From Arthrobacter sp. 18067 (lineage in GTDB: Bacteria; Actinomycetota; Actinomycetes; Actinomycetales; Micrococcaceae), in NCBI RefSeq assembly GCF_902706295.1, contig NZ_CACSJJ010000015.1:83127-147126 (forward strand): DNA of 64,000 nucleotides, written 5' to 3'. The position numbers and the translations under genes are program-made. How positions within the stretch are numbered: position 1 is the first letter of the stretch; every line of letters begins with the position of its first letter. Shown here in pieces: positions 41,683-49,984 of the stretch. Under the pieces are notes generated by a model. The model ran no database searches and was not told the DNA's origin. It was given only the letters and a program-made list of their open reading frames with translations.

Positions 41683-42831
41683 TTAGGCGTAGGCGTTCAC
41701 CAAACGGACAGCGCCGCCGTCGACGCCCTTGGCACCCTGGACGTAGTCCGGGCCGGTCTTGTCGATCGAGTCGTTGTCAGCCGAAACGGTACCCATAACC
41801 CAGGACGGAAGTCCGCGGTCGTTGAGGCGGGCCACTGCGGCGTCGGCTGCTTCAGCGGAAACGATGGCAACCATGCCCACGCCGAGGTTCAGCGTGCGCT
41901 CAAGGTCGGCCAGCGGAACGTTGCCGAGCTCGGAGACCAGCTTGAAGATCGCGGGCAGCTCCCAGGTGTTGCGGTCAACCGTGGCCACGAGGCCCTGCGG
42001 AAGGACGCGTGCCAGGTTGGCCGCCAGGCCACCACCGGTGACGTGGCTGAAGCCATGAACCGCTGCGCCGCCGGTGACGGGGAAGGTGCGGGCGAGGTCC
42101 AGGCAGTCGGCTGCGTAAACGCGGGTAGGCTCCAGGAGCTCTTCGCCCAGCGTGCGGCCGAGTTCGGAAACCTGACGGTCCAGTGCCCAGCCGGCGTGGT
42201 TGATGACGCGGCGGACCAGGGAGTAACCGTTGGAGTGCAGGCCGGAGGAAGCCATGCCGATCACGACGTCGCCGGCACGGACGCGGTCCGGGCCGAGCAG
42301 GGCGTCGGCCTCGACGATGCCTGTTGCGGCACCTGCGACGTCGTACTCGTGCTCACCCAGGAGGCCCGGGTGCTCAGCGGTTTCGCCACCCACAAGGGCG
42401 GTGCCGGCAACGGAGCAGGCAGCAGCGATACCGCGGACGATGTCAGCGATGCGCTCCGGTACAACCTTGCCGCAAGCGATGTAGTCGGTCATGTAGAGCG
42501 GCTCAGCACCCACCACTACGATGTCGTCAACCACCATGCCCACCAGGTCGAAACCGATGGTGTCGTGGATGTCCATGGCCTGCGCGATGGCTACCTTGGT
42601 GCCAACGCCGTCAGTGGACGTGGCCAGCAGAGGCTTCTTGTAGGTCAGCAGCTTGGAGACGTCGTACAGGCCAGCGAAACCGCCGACGCCGCCAATCACC
42701 GAAGAGTTGTGAGTCGCCTTGATGGCGCCCTTCATGAGTTCGACTGCGCGGTCGCCCGCTTCAACGTCGACACCGGCAGAAGCGTAGGTGATACCGGAAT
42801 TGTTCTCAGCGGCGGGGGTAGCGGAGCTCAT
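41683..42831 (-). CDS. purM: phosphoribosylformylglycinamidine cyclo-ligase
   Basis: 382 residues. ITYASAGVDVEAGDRAVELMK, GGVGGFAGLY, STDGVGTKVAIA and DLVGMVVDDIVVVGAEPLYMTDYIACGK are AIR-synthetase motifs; ALVGGETAEHPG and SSGLHSNGYSLVR follow. Makes aminoimidazole ribotide in purine synthesis. ATG overlaps the purF stop. Confidence 0.96.
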   Translation of the reverse strand: MSSATPAAENNSGITYASAGVDVEAGDRAVELMKGAIKATHNSSVIGGVGGFAGLYDVSKLLTYKKPLLATSTDGVGTKVAIAQAMDIHDTIGFDLVGMVVDDIVVVGAEPLYMTDYIACGKVVPERIADIVRGIAAACSVAGTALVGGETAEHPGLLGEHEYDVAGAATGIVEADALLGPDRVRAGDVVIGMASSGLHSNGYSLVRRVINHAGWALDRQVSELGRTLGEELLEPTRVYAADCLDLARTFPVTGGAAVHGFSHVTGGGLAANLARVLPQGLVATVDRNTWELPAIFKLVSELGNVPLADLERTLNLGVGMVAIVSAEAADAAVARLNDRGLPSWVMGTVSADNDSIDKTGPDYVQGAKGVDGGAVRLVNAYA

Positions 42832-44459
42832 ACAGACTCTTTCTTGTCGGCGTCGGTCAAACGATCAGCGTCGGTAAGCAGGTTTTCGAATTCGGCGTCA
42901 GGTCCGGGATCGCAACCAGTGGCGCCCGGCTTCTCGGCAGGGTCCTCGGAATCGTCCACTGAGGAGCTGTCTTCGGCAGCCGGCAAGCCACCAAGGTCGG
43001 TGCGCTCCAGCAGATTCTTGCCCAACTTGTCCGCGTGCGGCAGCTCGATGGGGTACTTGCCGGTGAAGCAGGCCGTGCAGAGACGTTCGCGCGGCTGCTG
43101 GGTAGCACCGATCATGCCATCTTCGGAGATGTAAGCCAGCGAGTCAGCACCGATGGCCTGGGAAATCTCCTCGATGGTGGCGCCGTTGGCGATGAGCTCT
43201 GCCCGGGAGGCGAAGTCGATGCCGTAGAAGCAGGGCCACTGAACCGGGGGAGACGAGATCTTCACGTGCACAGCAGCAGCACCGGCCTCGCGCAGCATTC
43301 GCACGATCGCGCGCTGTGTGTTGCCACGGACGATCGAGTCATCCACCACAACAATGCGCTTGCCGCGGATTACGGATTCCAAGGCGTTGAGCTTGAGCCG
43401 GATACCGAGCTGGCGCAGGGTCTGCGACGGCTGGATGAATGTACGGCCCACGTACGCGTTCTTGACGAAGCCGTGCGCGAACGGGATACCCGACTGCTCG
43501 GCGTAACCAACAGCCGCGGGGGTACCGGACTCCGGAACGGGAATGACCAGGTCTGCCTCGTGCGTGTTTTCGCGGGCCAACTGGCGGCCCATCTCAACAC
43601 GGGCCTCGTAGACGGAGCGGCCTGCAATGGCAGCATCCGGGCGGGCCAGGTAGACGTATTCGAAGACACAGCCGGCGGGGGTCGCCTCTGCGAAGCGCTG
43701 GGAACGAACGCCGTCCTCGTCAATGGCGATGAACTCACCGGGCTCGATCTCGCGGATGAAGCTCGCACCAACGGTGGCCAGGCCTGCTTGCTCGGAAGCG
43801 ACAACCCAGCCGCGGTCCAGGCGGCCCAGACACAGCGGACGGATGCCGTAGGTGTCGCGGGCGGCGTAGAGCGTTCCTTCATCCATGAAGACGAAGCAGA
43901 AGCCACCCTTGATCTTGGGCAGCAGTTCCAGAGCGGTCTGCTCCAGGGTCTTGCCCTCTTCGCCCTCAAGGAGTGCGGTCACCAATGCGGTGTCAGAGGT
44001 GTTGCCCTGCTTCATTTCACCGGTCAGCTGGCCATCGTTGCGCTCAAGGATCATTTCCCGGAGTTCAGCGGTGTTGGTCAGATTGCCATTGTGGGCCAGG
44101 GCAACCGTGCCGGTTGCGGTCGCACCCAGGGTCGGCTGCGCATTGGCCCAGTGGCTTGCACCGGTGGTGGAGTACCGGCAGTGGCCAACGGCCAGATGCC
44201 CGGTAAGGGTGTTCAGGGTCGTCTCATCGAAGACCTGGGACACAAGGCCCATGTCTTTATAGACATTGATGCGCTTGCCGTCACTGGTAGCAATACCAGC
44301 CGATTCTTGTCCGCGGTGCTGCAGCGCATACAGCCCGTAATAGGTGAGTTTTGCTACTTCTTCACCGGGAGCCCAAACCCCGAAGACGCCACAAGCGTCC
44401 TGGGGGCCTTTTTCGCCGGGGAGAAGATCATGAGAAAGTTTTCCGTCGCCACGTGCCAC
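42828..44459 (-). CDS. purF: amidophosphoribosyltransferase
   Basis: 543 residues. A propeptide of about 22 residues precedes the catalytic Cys of DACGVFGV; the N-terminal glutaminase has LQHRGQESAG and the C-terminal PRTase domain has the PRPP loop VVVDDSIVRGNT. Fe-S cluster Cys occur in CVFEYVYLARP.., LCTACFTG. A Ser/Asp/Glu-rich tail of about 50 residues follows the core and is not needed for activity. First committed step of purine synthesis. GTG start, six bases after GACAAT. Confidence 0.96.
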   Translation of the reverse strand: MARGDGKLSHDLLPGEKGPQDACGVFGVWAPGEEVAKLTYYGLYALQHRGQESAGIATSDGKRINVYKDMGLVSQVFDETTLNTLTGHLAVGHCRYSTTGASHWANAQPTLGATATGTVALAHNGNLTNTAELREMILERNDGQLTGEMKQGNTSDTALVTALLEGEEGKTLEQTALELLPKIKGGFCFVFMDEGTLYAARDTYGIRPLCLGRLDRGWVVASEQAGLATVGASFIREIEPGEFIAIDEDGVRSQRFAEATPAGCVFEYVYLARPDAAIAGRSVYEARVEMGRQLARENTHEADLVIPVPESGTPAAVGYAEQSGIPFAHGFVKNAYVGRTFIQPSQTLRQLGIRLKLNALESVIRGKRIVVVDDSIVRGNTQRAIVRMLREAGAAAVHVKISSPPVQWPCFYGIDFASRAELIANGATIEEISQAIGADSLAYISEDGMIGATQQPRERLCTACFTGKYPIELPHADKLGKNLLERTDLGGLPAAEDSSSVDDSEDPAEKPGATGCDPGPDAEFENLLTDADRLTDADKKESV

Positions 44460-44465
44460 TGGTCG

Positions 44466-44471
44466 ATTGTC
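44466..44471 (-). promoter_or_regulatory. -10 box of purF (leaderless)
   Basis: GACAAT on the minus strand, six bases before the GTG start. The region upstream (44472-44604) also holds GTGTG-N3-CACAC (44557-44569), a small palindrome of unknown use. Confidence 0.5.
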
Positions 44472-44604
44472 TCATGTTGTGGCCGTGGTAAGTTCCCCCG
44501 CGGCCAATGTGACCCCTGGATCGGGCGTAGAACAGGCGCGTTCCTGCAAAAATGCGGTGTGTATCACACTGGCCCCCTCAAAAGAGGCGGGCCGGGCGCC
44601 CGAC

Positions 44605-44937
44605 TTAGCGGACGTCGTCGTTCTCTGGTCCTTCGTCCGGAATCGAATCCGGCACGGCTTCCACCACTGCCCGCTGCGAGCGTTTGACGCTGATGCGGTC
44701 GAGGATCAGGGCGAGGATCGAGAAGAGGATGACGCCGCCGCCGGCGCAGACGATCAGGAAGAAACCGAAGACTGTGCCGGCGTCGAAGGCGGGGTCGGCT
44801 TGGCGGCCGTAAGCAATGATCGCGGCCACGATTGCGCCCACCACGGCTCCCAAAATCATGAAGGGTACAAACTTGGGTGCCCGGCGAACCGTGATTTCGC
44901 GGCGGGCGGAGTTGGGGGTGGTGTCCTCTGAAGCCAT
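44605..44937 (-). CDS. two-TM membrane protein of unknown function
   Basis: 110 residues, TM segments about 22-44 and 54-80 (FVPFMILGAVVGAIVAAIIAYG, GTVFGFFLIVCAGGGVILFSILALILDR), basic before the first and after the second. Common in Arthrobacter next to purF; function unknown. Encoded between purF and a CCCAA palindrome. Confidence 0.7.
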   Translation of the reverse strand: MASEDTTPNSARREITVRRAPKFVPFMILGAVVGAIVAAIIAYGRQADPAFDAGTVFGFFLIVCAGGGVILFSILALILDRISVKRSQRAVVEAVPDSIPDEGPENDDVR

Positions 44938-44960
44938 GCGTTAAAGCCTACCGTTCCTCG

Positions 44961-45026
44961 CCCAAGTGACAGTTAATGCCAATGTCCGTCGAGAACATTG
45001 GCATTAACTGTCACCTCGGCGTTGGG
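44961..45026. repeat. intergenic palindrome, CCCAA/TTGGG family, copy 2
   Basis: Perfect 20-bp arms (44966-44985 and 44995-45014) with a nine-base loop, between CCCAA (44961-44965) and TTGGG (45022-45026). On the minus strand CCCAA follows the uraH TAA directly, as in copy 1. The arms begin GTGACAGTTAATGCC, alignable with the other copies. Confidence 0.85.
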
Positions 45027-45368
45027 TTAGCTGCCGCGGTACGTCGAGAACGCGAACGGGCTGAGCAGCAGCGGCACATGGTAGTGCTCGCCGGCGTCGG
45101 AAACTGTGAAGTTCAGGTCCACTTCCGGGAAGAAGGTCTCCGTTCCGAGGCCCTCGTAGTAGGCGCCGGTGGCGAAATTGAGGCGGTAGGCGCCGCCGGG
45201 AATCCGCTCCGGACCGAGGGTCTTGATACGACCGTCGGCATCGGTTTCGCCCTTCGCCACAAGGGTCCAGTCGTCACCTTCACGGACGTAAAGTACGACG
45301 GCGACACCCGCCGCCGGGCGGCCGGACCCTGTGTCCAGGATGTGCGTGGTTACTTGTGAAACGCTCAT
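45027..45368 (-). CDS. uraH: 5-hydroxyisourate hydrolase
   Basis: 113 residues, transthyretin-like. THILDTGSGRPAAGVAVVLY at the N-terminus, PFAFSTYRGS at the end, the YRGS tail that distinguishes the enzyme from transthyretin. Converts 5-hydroxyisourate to OHCU after urate oxidase. ATGA overlap with uraD. No urate oxidase gene is in the window. Confidence 0.95.
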   Translation of the reverse strand: MSVSQVTTHILDTGSGRPAAGVAVVLYVREGDDWTLVAKGETDADGRIKTLGPERIPGGAYRLNFATGAYYEGLGTETFFPEVDLNFTVSDAGEHYHVPLLLSPFAFSTYRGS

Positions 45369-45874
45369 GCGTTGACTCCTTCGCTGATCAATCCGGAGAG
45401 GCGCAACAGTGCGATCTCCCGCAATTGGCCGGCCACGATCGTGTCTTCTTCTTCGGGGGTGTGGGTGATGCGTTCCTGGAGGGCGCTGAGCATTTCCTGC
45501 GCGCTGCGGCCCGCTGCGCGGATCAGGAAGACCCTGCCGAACTTTTCCTCGTAGGCCCGGTTGCCCTCAGCCAGGGCGGCTGTGGTCTGGTTGTCTCCCG
45601 GGTCCACTCCAGCCTGTTCCGACCGCGACATCGCGGCCTCGGTGGTTTGGGCCTTGGGGCGTTCGCCGATCCGGGGATGGTGCGCCATGGCAGACTCCAC
45701 CTCCGCGGGGCTGAACGGGTCGGCGGCGCGCTGGGCTTGGCCCAGCAGTTCGTCGACGTTGGTGAAGGGCCGCGCGTCGACGACGGCTTCCACCCAGCGG
45801 CTGATATCCAGGCAAGGGGTCAGGATCCTGATGGCCTCGTCCCGGTCAACACTGTTGAATTCTGCAAGCTCCAT
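45365..45874 (-). CDS. uraD: OHCU decarboxylase
   Basis: 169 residues. ARPFTNVDELLGQA, MAHHPRIGERPK (active-site His) and NRAYEEKFGRVFLIRAAGRSAQEML are the UraD motifs. Produces (S)-allantoin from OHCU. Starts at the ATG after GAGGAT; an upstream open frame is ignored. First gene of uraD-uraH, with a purine-type operator 90 bases upstream. Confidence 0.94.
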   Translation of the reverse strand: MELAEFNSVDRDEAIRILTPCLDISRWVEAVVDARPFTNVDELLGQAQRAADPFSPAEVESAMAHHPRIGERPKAQTTEAAMSRSEQAGVDPGDNQTTAALAEGNRAYEEKFGRVFLIRAAGRSAQEMLSALQERITHTPEEEDTIVAGQLREIALLRLSGLISEGVNA

Positions 45875-45963
45875 GCTTGTGACATCCTCGTGCAAATGCT
45901 GGCATCCATGGTGTGGGCTATGCGGAACTCCTGCTTTTGCAAGAGGAAGCCTTTGCTTCAAGC

Positions 45964-46008
45964 TTCCGCATCATGGAACTGTTATTTCAGCATACGTAAT
46001 TCAGTTAA
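45964..46008 (-). promoter_or_regulatory. uraD promoter with purine-catabolism operator
   Basis: Minus-strand -35 TTAACT (46008-46003), 18-base spacer, -10 TAACAG (45984-45979). The operator TTCCGCATCATGGAA (45964-45978) begins at the -10 end and covers the predicted start. A further ATGCGGAA half-site is at 45920-45927. The same operator type is in front of hyi. Confidence 0.65.
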
Positions 46009-46028
46009 GCCGAGGCATTGCCCCGGTG

Positions 46029-46859
46029 TCAAGAGACTACCGCGCTGCGACGCCGCGTTCGCATCGTGAGGTAGAGGCGATGGGCTGTGATCACCAGCGC
46101 CAACCAAGCGACGCCGATGGCCCACGCAGCCAGCACATCGGTCAGCCAATGGTGGCCAAGGTAGACGCGGCTCAGGCCCATGGTGAAAGCGAAGACCGCG
46201 GCCACCAGCACGGTAATGATCCGTGCCTGCATGGTCTTGAGCCGCAGGATGATCAGGTAGGCGACGATGCCGGCGATCACTATGGAGTTCAGGGAATGGC
46301 CGCTGGGGAATGACGCGGAATGCTCGTAGGGAGGAATGGCGTCCGCGAGGTCCGGGCGTGAACGGCCGAAGATCGGCTTGCCCAGGATGGTGATGAGCAG
46401 TGAACCCAGCCCGGCGGCAAGCATCAGGATGACAGGTGTCCATGATCGCCGTTTGATGGCAAGGAAAATCATGATGCCTACGGCAATGATGGGCATGCCC
46501 ACGGTGCCGCCTATATTCGTGTAGGCGGTGACGGCAACATCCAAGGCAGGGGAGCGGACGCTCTTAGCGGCGGCCAGGACGGGATCGTCCAGGCCTGCTA
46601 CGCCGTCGGCTTCCGTCACGGACTCGTAGACTTCGCCGAAGGCCAGTGCCAGCGAGAGTGTTACGGCAAGCCCCACTACCAGCGTGATGATCAGTGCAGC
46701 GTACGGGCCCAGTAGTCCGGTCACCCATTCCGCGCCCCGCGCCATTGTTCGGCCAGCCGGTGATTTCCAGCGGGTCAGATCCTGCCCGGCAACGAACCTG
46801 TCCTGGCTTACTTCGCCGCGGACGCCTTGCTCCGGCGCCTCTTTTCCTTCAGTCGTCAC
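46029..46859 (-). CDS. PAP2-family membrane phosphatase
   Basis: 276 residues, six spans. KPIFGRSRP, SFPSGHSLNS and SRVYLGHHWLTDV are the three phosphatase motifs with catalytic His in GHS and LGHH. Dephosphorylates lipid phosphates such as phosphatidic acid or undecaprenyl pyrophosphate at the outer face of the membrane. GTG start. Confidence 0.88.
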   Translation of the reverse strand: MTTEGKEAPEQGVRGEVSQDRFVAGQDLTRWKSPAGRTMARGAEWVTGLLGPYAALIITLVVGLAVTLSLALAFGEVYESVTEADGVAGLDDPVLAAAKSVRSPALDVAVTAYTNIGGTVGMPIIAVGIMIFLAIKRRSWTPVILMLAAGLGSLLITILGKPIFGRSRPDLADAIPPYEHSASFPSGHSLNSIVIAGIVAYLIILRLKTMQARIITVLVAAVFAFTMGLSRVYLGHHWLTDVLAAWAIGVAWLALVITAHRLYLTMRTRRRSAVVS

Positions 46860-46945
46860 TCGTGTCCCCTATCCGTGGCGGCCTCCGCGTTGGTGAGTAA
46901 CCTTAGCAGTTTGGACTTGGGCGATCCTGAAGATGGGCTGTTCCA

Positions 46946-47407
46946 TCACGGGAGAGGTTGGCCCACTTTGACCAGCAGAGTGTCCTCCGGGTCGAGTTCC
47001 TTGCCATCGGTTGCGAAGGGTTGAAGTTGCGCCGGTGGCTGTCCGGTGCCCTTGGTGACCAGGATGGAGTGCTTCTCACCGGTGGCGAAGGCGTTGCGCT
47101 CGCCCCATTGCCGGAGGCTGAGGATCAGGGTGAAGAGATCGCGCCCGGCGCCTGTGAGCTCATACTCGCTGCGGGTGCCGCGGTCATTGGGAATCCGGGT
47201 CAGGACGCCTCTTTCCACCAACAGCCGTAGCCGGTCCGACAGGATGTTCTTGGCTACGCCCAGGGACTTCTCAAATTCTGAGAAGCGACGTTTTCCGTCC
47301 AGCGAATCCCTGATGATCAGCAGGGTCCATTTGTCTCCGACAAGATCGGCCGACCTCGCGACGGGGCATTCGGGATCCGTCCAATCCACCTTGCTTGGTT
47401 GCAACAT
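46946..47407 (-). CDS. HxlR-family transcriptional regulator
   Basis: 153 residues. ECPVARSADLVGDKWTLLIIRDSLDGKRRFSEFEKSLGVAKNILSDRL split as the HxlR winged helix (N-terminal Cys included), then EYELTGAGRDL. Probably controls the divergent MFS gene and itself: a 17-bp operator overlaps its start codon and a second copy lies before the MFS gene. Redox sensing by the Cys is possible. Confidence 0.88.
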   Translation of the reverse strand: MLQPSKVDWTDPECPVARSADLVGDKWTLLIIRDSLDGKRRFSEFEKSLGVAKNILSDRLRLLVERGVLTRIPNDRGTRSEYELTGAGRDLFTLILSLRQWGERNAFATGEKHSILVTKGTGQPPAQLQPFATDGKELDPEDTLLVKVGQPLP

Positions 47408-47450
47408 GAAACCATTCTGCCATAGGCTCATTTGGTTGCATATTGAAACC
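47397..47450. promoter_or_regulatory. paired HxlR-type operators
   Basis: GGTTGCAACATGAAACC (47397-47413) and GGTTGCATATTGAAACC (47434-47450), identical at 15 of 17 positions and 37 bases apart. One covers the regulator's start codon, the other precedes the MFS gene. Confidence 0.7.
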
Positions 47451-47469
47451 AAATAAGGGGAGTAGTGCC

Positions 47470-48717
47470 ATGGGCAATACCAAGCTGGCAAGATCCGGAC
47501 GGGGAGTGGGTCCTGGACTCCTCCTTCTGCTGGCCGTGGTGGCCGGGTTCATGGTGTCCAACGTCTATTACGGGCAGCCCCTCCTTGAGCGCATCGGGAC
47601 TGACATGGGCATCCCTGTGGCGGGCGTCGGTTGGGTAGTGGCATCAGCCCAGGCCGGATATTTCCTGGGGCTGGTTCTTTTGGTGCCACTGGGAGACCTG
47701 GTTGACCGCCGCGCACTGATCGCCCTCCAGGTTGGCGCTACGGCTGTGGGAGCGTGCACCGTCAGCTTTGCTTCATCGCAGCCGGTTCTGCTGATGGGCT
47801 TCGTGCTCCTGGGTGTGGCCTCGTCCGTAGTGCAGACCATCGTGGCGTACACCGCCGCCTCCAGTACCCCGGCGGAAAGGGGCCGAAACATCGGTACCGT
47901 CACTGCCGGCGTCGTAAGTGGCATCATCCTTGCGCGGACCGTGGCCGGTGGGATGACGGAGCTGTGGGGCTGGCGGTCTGTTTATGTACTCGCAGCGGCG
48001 GCCGGTGCCGTCCTCGCCGTGGCAGTTTTTCGTGCCCTGCCCGGGGAACCGGACGAGAGGGGCGAGGTCCGTTACTGGCGGGCTGTTGGGTCTGTTGTGG
48101 TGCTTACCCGCCGCAATCCTGTGTTCCGCGCACGGGCGCTCATCACCATGCTGCTGTTCGCGTCATTCGGTGTGCTGTGGAGCGGTATGTCGTTACTGCT
48201 GAGTGGGCCGGCTTGGAACCTTCCGCCAAGCCTGGTCGGGCTCTTCGGGATGGCCGGCTTGGTGGGAATATTGGCCGCGTCCAAGGCGGGAGTGGCGGCA
48301 GACAGGGGATGGGGCCAACGGGTCACAGGCATCAGCCTTTCCGTGCTGCTGGGTTCGTGGTTCGCGTTGTCCTTGGGGCAGTGGTCGCTGCTCTGGTTCA
48401 TCGCAGGCATCATCGTGCTCGACGCCGCCGTGCAGGCAGTCCATGTCAGCAGCCAAACGCTCATTGTGTCCGGAGCCGAGGAGTCGGCCAGCAGCATCAT
48501 TGGCAGCTACATGGTGTTCTACTCACTGGGCAGCGCCGCAGGTGCGGCTACGGTTGCGCCCGTCTACGACGTGTGGGGCTGGACCGGGGCCAGTGCGCTG
48601 GGGGCATTTTTCGCGCTCGGCGCGTTGGCCATCTGGGGTGCGGACCGGCTCCGTCGCCCCAAGAAGCCCGGGGGTGCGCGGTTGGCTCGCTCCGCACAGC
48701 ACGCTGGGGCAGAATGA
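47470..48717 (+). CDS. MFS transporter
   Basis: 415 residues, 12 spans. FMVSNVYYGQPLLERIG in span 1 and LVPLGDLVDRRALI as motif A fit the drug-exporter group (COG2814-like, YybO/AraJ type). Divergent from the HxlR regulator, with a matching operator. Start after GGGGAG. Substrate unknown; release of a toxic compound is the usual job of HxlR-linked exporters. Confidence 0.85.
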   Translation: MGNTKLARSGRGVGPGLLLLLAVVAGFMVSNVYYGQPLLERIGTDMGIPVAGVGWVVASAQAGYFLGLVLLVPLGDLVDRRALIALQVGATAVGACTVSFASSQPVLLMGFVLLGVASSVVQTIVAYTAASSTPAERGRNIGTVTAGVVSGIILARTVAGGMTELWGWRSVYVLAAAAGAVLAVAVFRALPGEPDERGEVRYWRAVGSVVVLTRRNPVFRARALITMLLFASFGVLWSGMSLLLSGPAWNLPPSLVGLFGMAGLVGILAASKAGVAADRGWGQRVTGISLSVLLGSWFALSLGQWSLLWFIAGIIVLDAAVQAVHVSSQTLIVSGAEESASSIIGSYMVFYSLGSAAGAATVAPVYDVWGWTGASALGAFFALGALAIWGADRLRRPKKPGGARLARSAQHAGAE

Positions 48718-48742
48718 CCTCAACCAGCTAAGGAGTTCGCAC

Positions 48743-49837
48743 ATGCCAGAGATTCTGACGTCCAGGTTCCTGTTCGGTCCCGGCCCGAGCAATTGCTACC
48801 CCGAAGCCATGGCCGCCCTGGCCTACCCCGTGCTGGGGCATCTTGATCCGGTGTTCATCGAGCGGCTCGACCACACCTGCGAGGGCCTCCGGACTGTCTG
48901 GGGAACCTCCAATGCGCGGACACTCCCGTTGAGTGCCACAGGTTCCGGCGGCATGGAAGCGGCTTTCGTGAACACCGTGTCCGACGGCGACGTGGCAGTC
49001 ATCGCTGTCAATGGACTGTTCGGGGCACGGATGTGCGAGGTCGCCCGACGCTGCGGGGCAACGGTGGTCCGGGTGGATCACGAATGGGGACAGCCCATCG
49101 ACGCTGACCGAGTCCTGTCCGCGCACCCCAATCCCAAGGTCATCGCGGCCGTCCACGCCGAGACCTCCGTAGGTGTCATCTCCGACATCGCTGCCCTCGG
49201 CGCCGGCAAGGGTGACGCTCTCCTGATCACCGACGCCGTCACATCCATCGGTGGGCTGGAGCTCTTGGCAGACGACTGGGGGATCGACGTCGGATATGCC
49301 GGTACCCAAAAATGCCTGGGCGTTCCGCCCGGTCTGTCGCCGTTCACTGTGTCCGACCGCGCTTTCGAGCGCCGCGTCAAGGATCCGCGGTCCTGGTACC
49401 TCGATATCGGGTTGCTCGGCGGGTACGTCGGGGCAGCAAGTGGAGCCCGGACCTACCACCACACCGCGCCCGTCACCATGATCGCCGGCCTGGAAGCAGC
49501 ATTGGACCGGATCCTCGCCGAGGGGCTGGACGTGGTGCAGGCCCGGCACCGTGCCGCCGGCACTGCATTGCAGGACGGGCTGCAGGAGATGGGGCTGGAA
49601 CTCTTCGCTGCCGAAGGCGCCCGATTGCCAAGCCTCACCACCGTCAAAGTGCCCGACGGCGTCAACTCGGCTGCCGTCCGCGCTTACCTTCTGGAGAAAT
49701 TCAGTATGGAAATCGGCTCGGGTGTAGGGGAATTCGCGGACACAGTGTGGCGCATCGGCATGATGGGCCCGAACGCCAACAGTGCCTCGGTCACCCTGGT
49801 GCTGGGGGCGCTGAAAGAGGCCATCGCCAAGGCCTAA
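48743..49837 (+). CDS. class V PLP aminotransferase (alanine/serine-glyoxylate type)
   Basis: 364 residues. FGPGPSNCYPEAMAAL, TGSGGMEAAF, VHAETSVGV, TDAVTSIGG and the PLP lysine in YAGTQKCLGVPPG are motifs of alanine-glyoxylate / serine-glyoxylate aminotransferases. It also resembles PucG, (S)-ureidoglycine-glyoxylate aminotransferase of purine catabolism; the purine genes nearby make that attractive, but the sequence does not decide it. AGGAG lies eight bases before the ATG. Only 25 bases after the MFS gene, so perhaps cotranscribed. Confidence 0.85.
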   Translation: MPEILTSRFLFGPGPSNCYPEAMAALAYPVLGHLDPVFIERLDHTCEGLRTVWGTSNARTLPLSATGSGGMEAAFVNTVSDGDVAVIAVNGLFGARMCEVARRCGATVVRVDHEWGQPIDADRVLSAHPNPKVIAAVHAETSVGVISDIAALGAGKGDALLITDAVTSIGGLELLADDWGIDVGYAGTQKCLGVPPGLSPFTVSDRAFERRVKDPRSWYLDIGLLGGYVGAASGARTYHHTAPVTMIAGLEAALDRILAEGLDVVQARHRAAGTALQDGLQEMGLELFAAEGARLPSLTTVKVPDGVNSAAVRAYLLEKFSMEIGSGVGEFADTVWRIGMMGPNANSASVTLVLGALKEAIAKA

Positions 49838-49842
49838 CCCCT

Positions 49843-49984
49843 GGACGCTCTCTCACCTAACGTCGGCTTTTGGGTGACGCTCTCTCACCTACCGCGGGCC
49901 TTTTGGGAACGCTCTCTCACCTACCGCGGGCCTTTTGGGAACGCTCTCTCACCTAACGTCGGGTTTTGGGTGACGCTCTCTCAC
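49843..49984. repeat. 32-bp-period repeat array 2 (5 units)
   Basis: GCTCTCTCAC starts at 49847, 49879, 49911, 49943 and 49975: exact 32-bp period. Linkers are of two kinds, CTAACGTCGG(C/G)TTTTGGGTGA and CTACCGCGGGCCTTTTGGGA, each twice. The last core contains the stop codon of the convergent 94-residue gene. Confidence 0.92.

Noticed and set aside
44557..44569. CRP/GlxR site upstream of purF
   Set aside because: GTGTG-N3-CACAC has the right half-sites but the spacing does not fit TGTGA-N6-TCACA. Listed only as a small palindrome.
41641..44687. Long antisense frames over purM and purF
   Set aside because: The true genes on the minus strand have complete PurM and PurF motifs; the antisense products are low in known patterns.
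49843..49984. CRISPR array (repeats at fixed 32-bp steps)
   Set aside because: Only about 10-12 bases are conserved, linkers are duplicated rather than unique, the whole unit is 32 bp instead of about 60, and there are no cas genes. The same motif recurs in four short arrays at gene ends.
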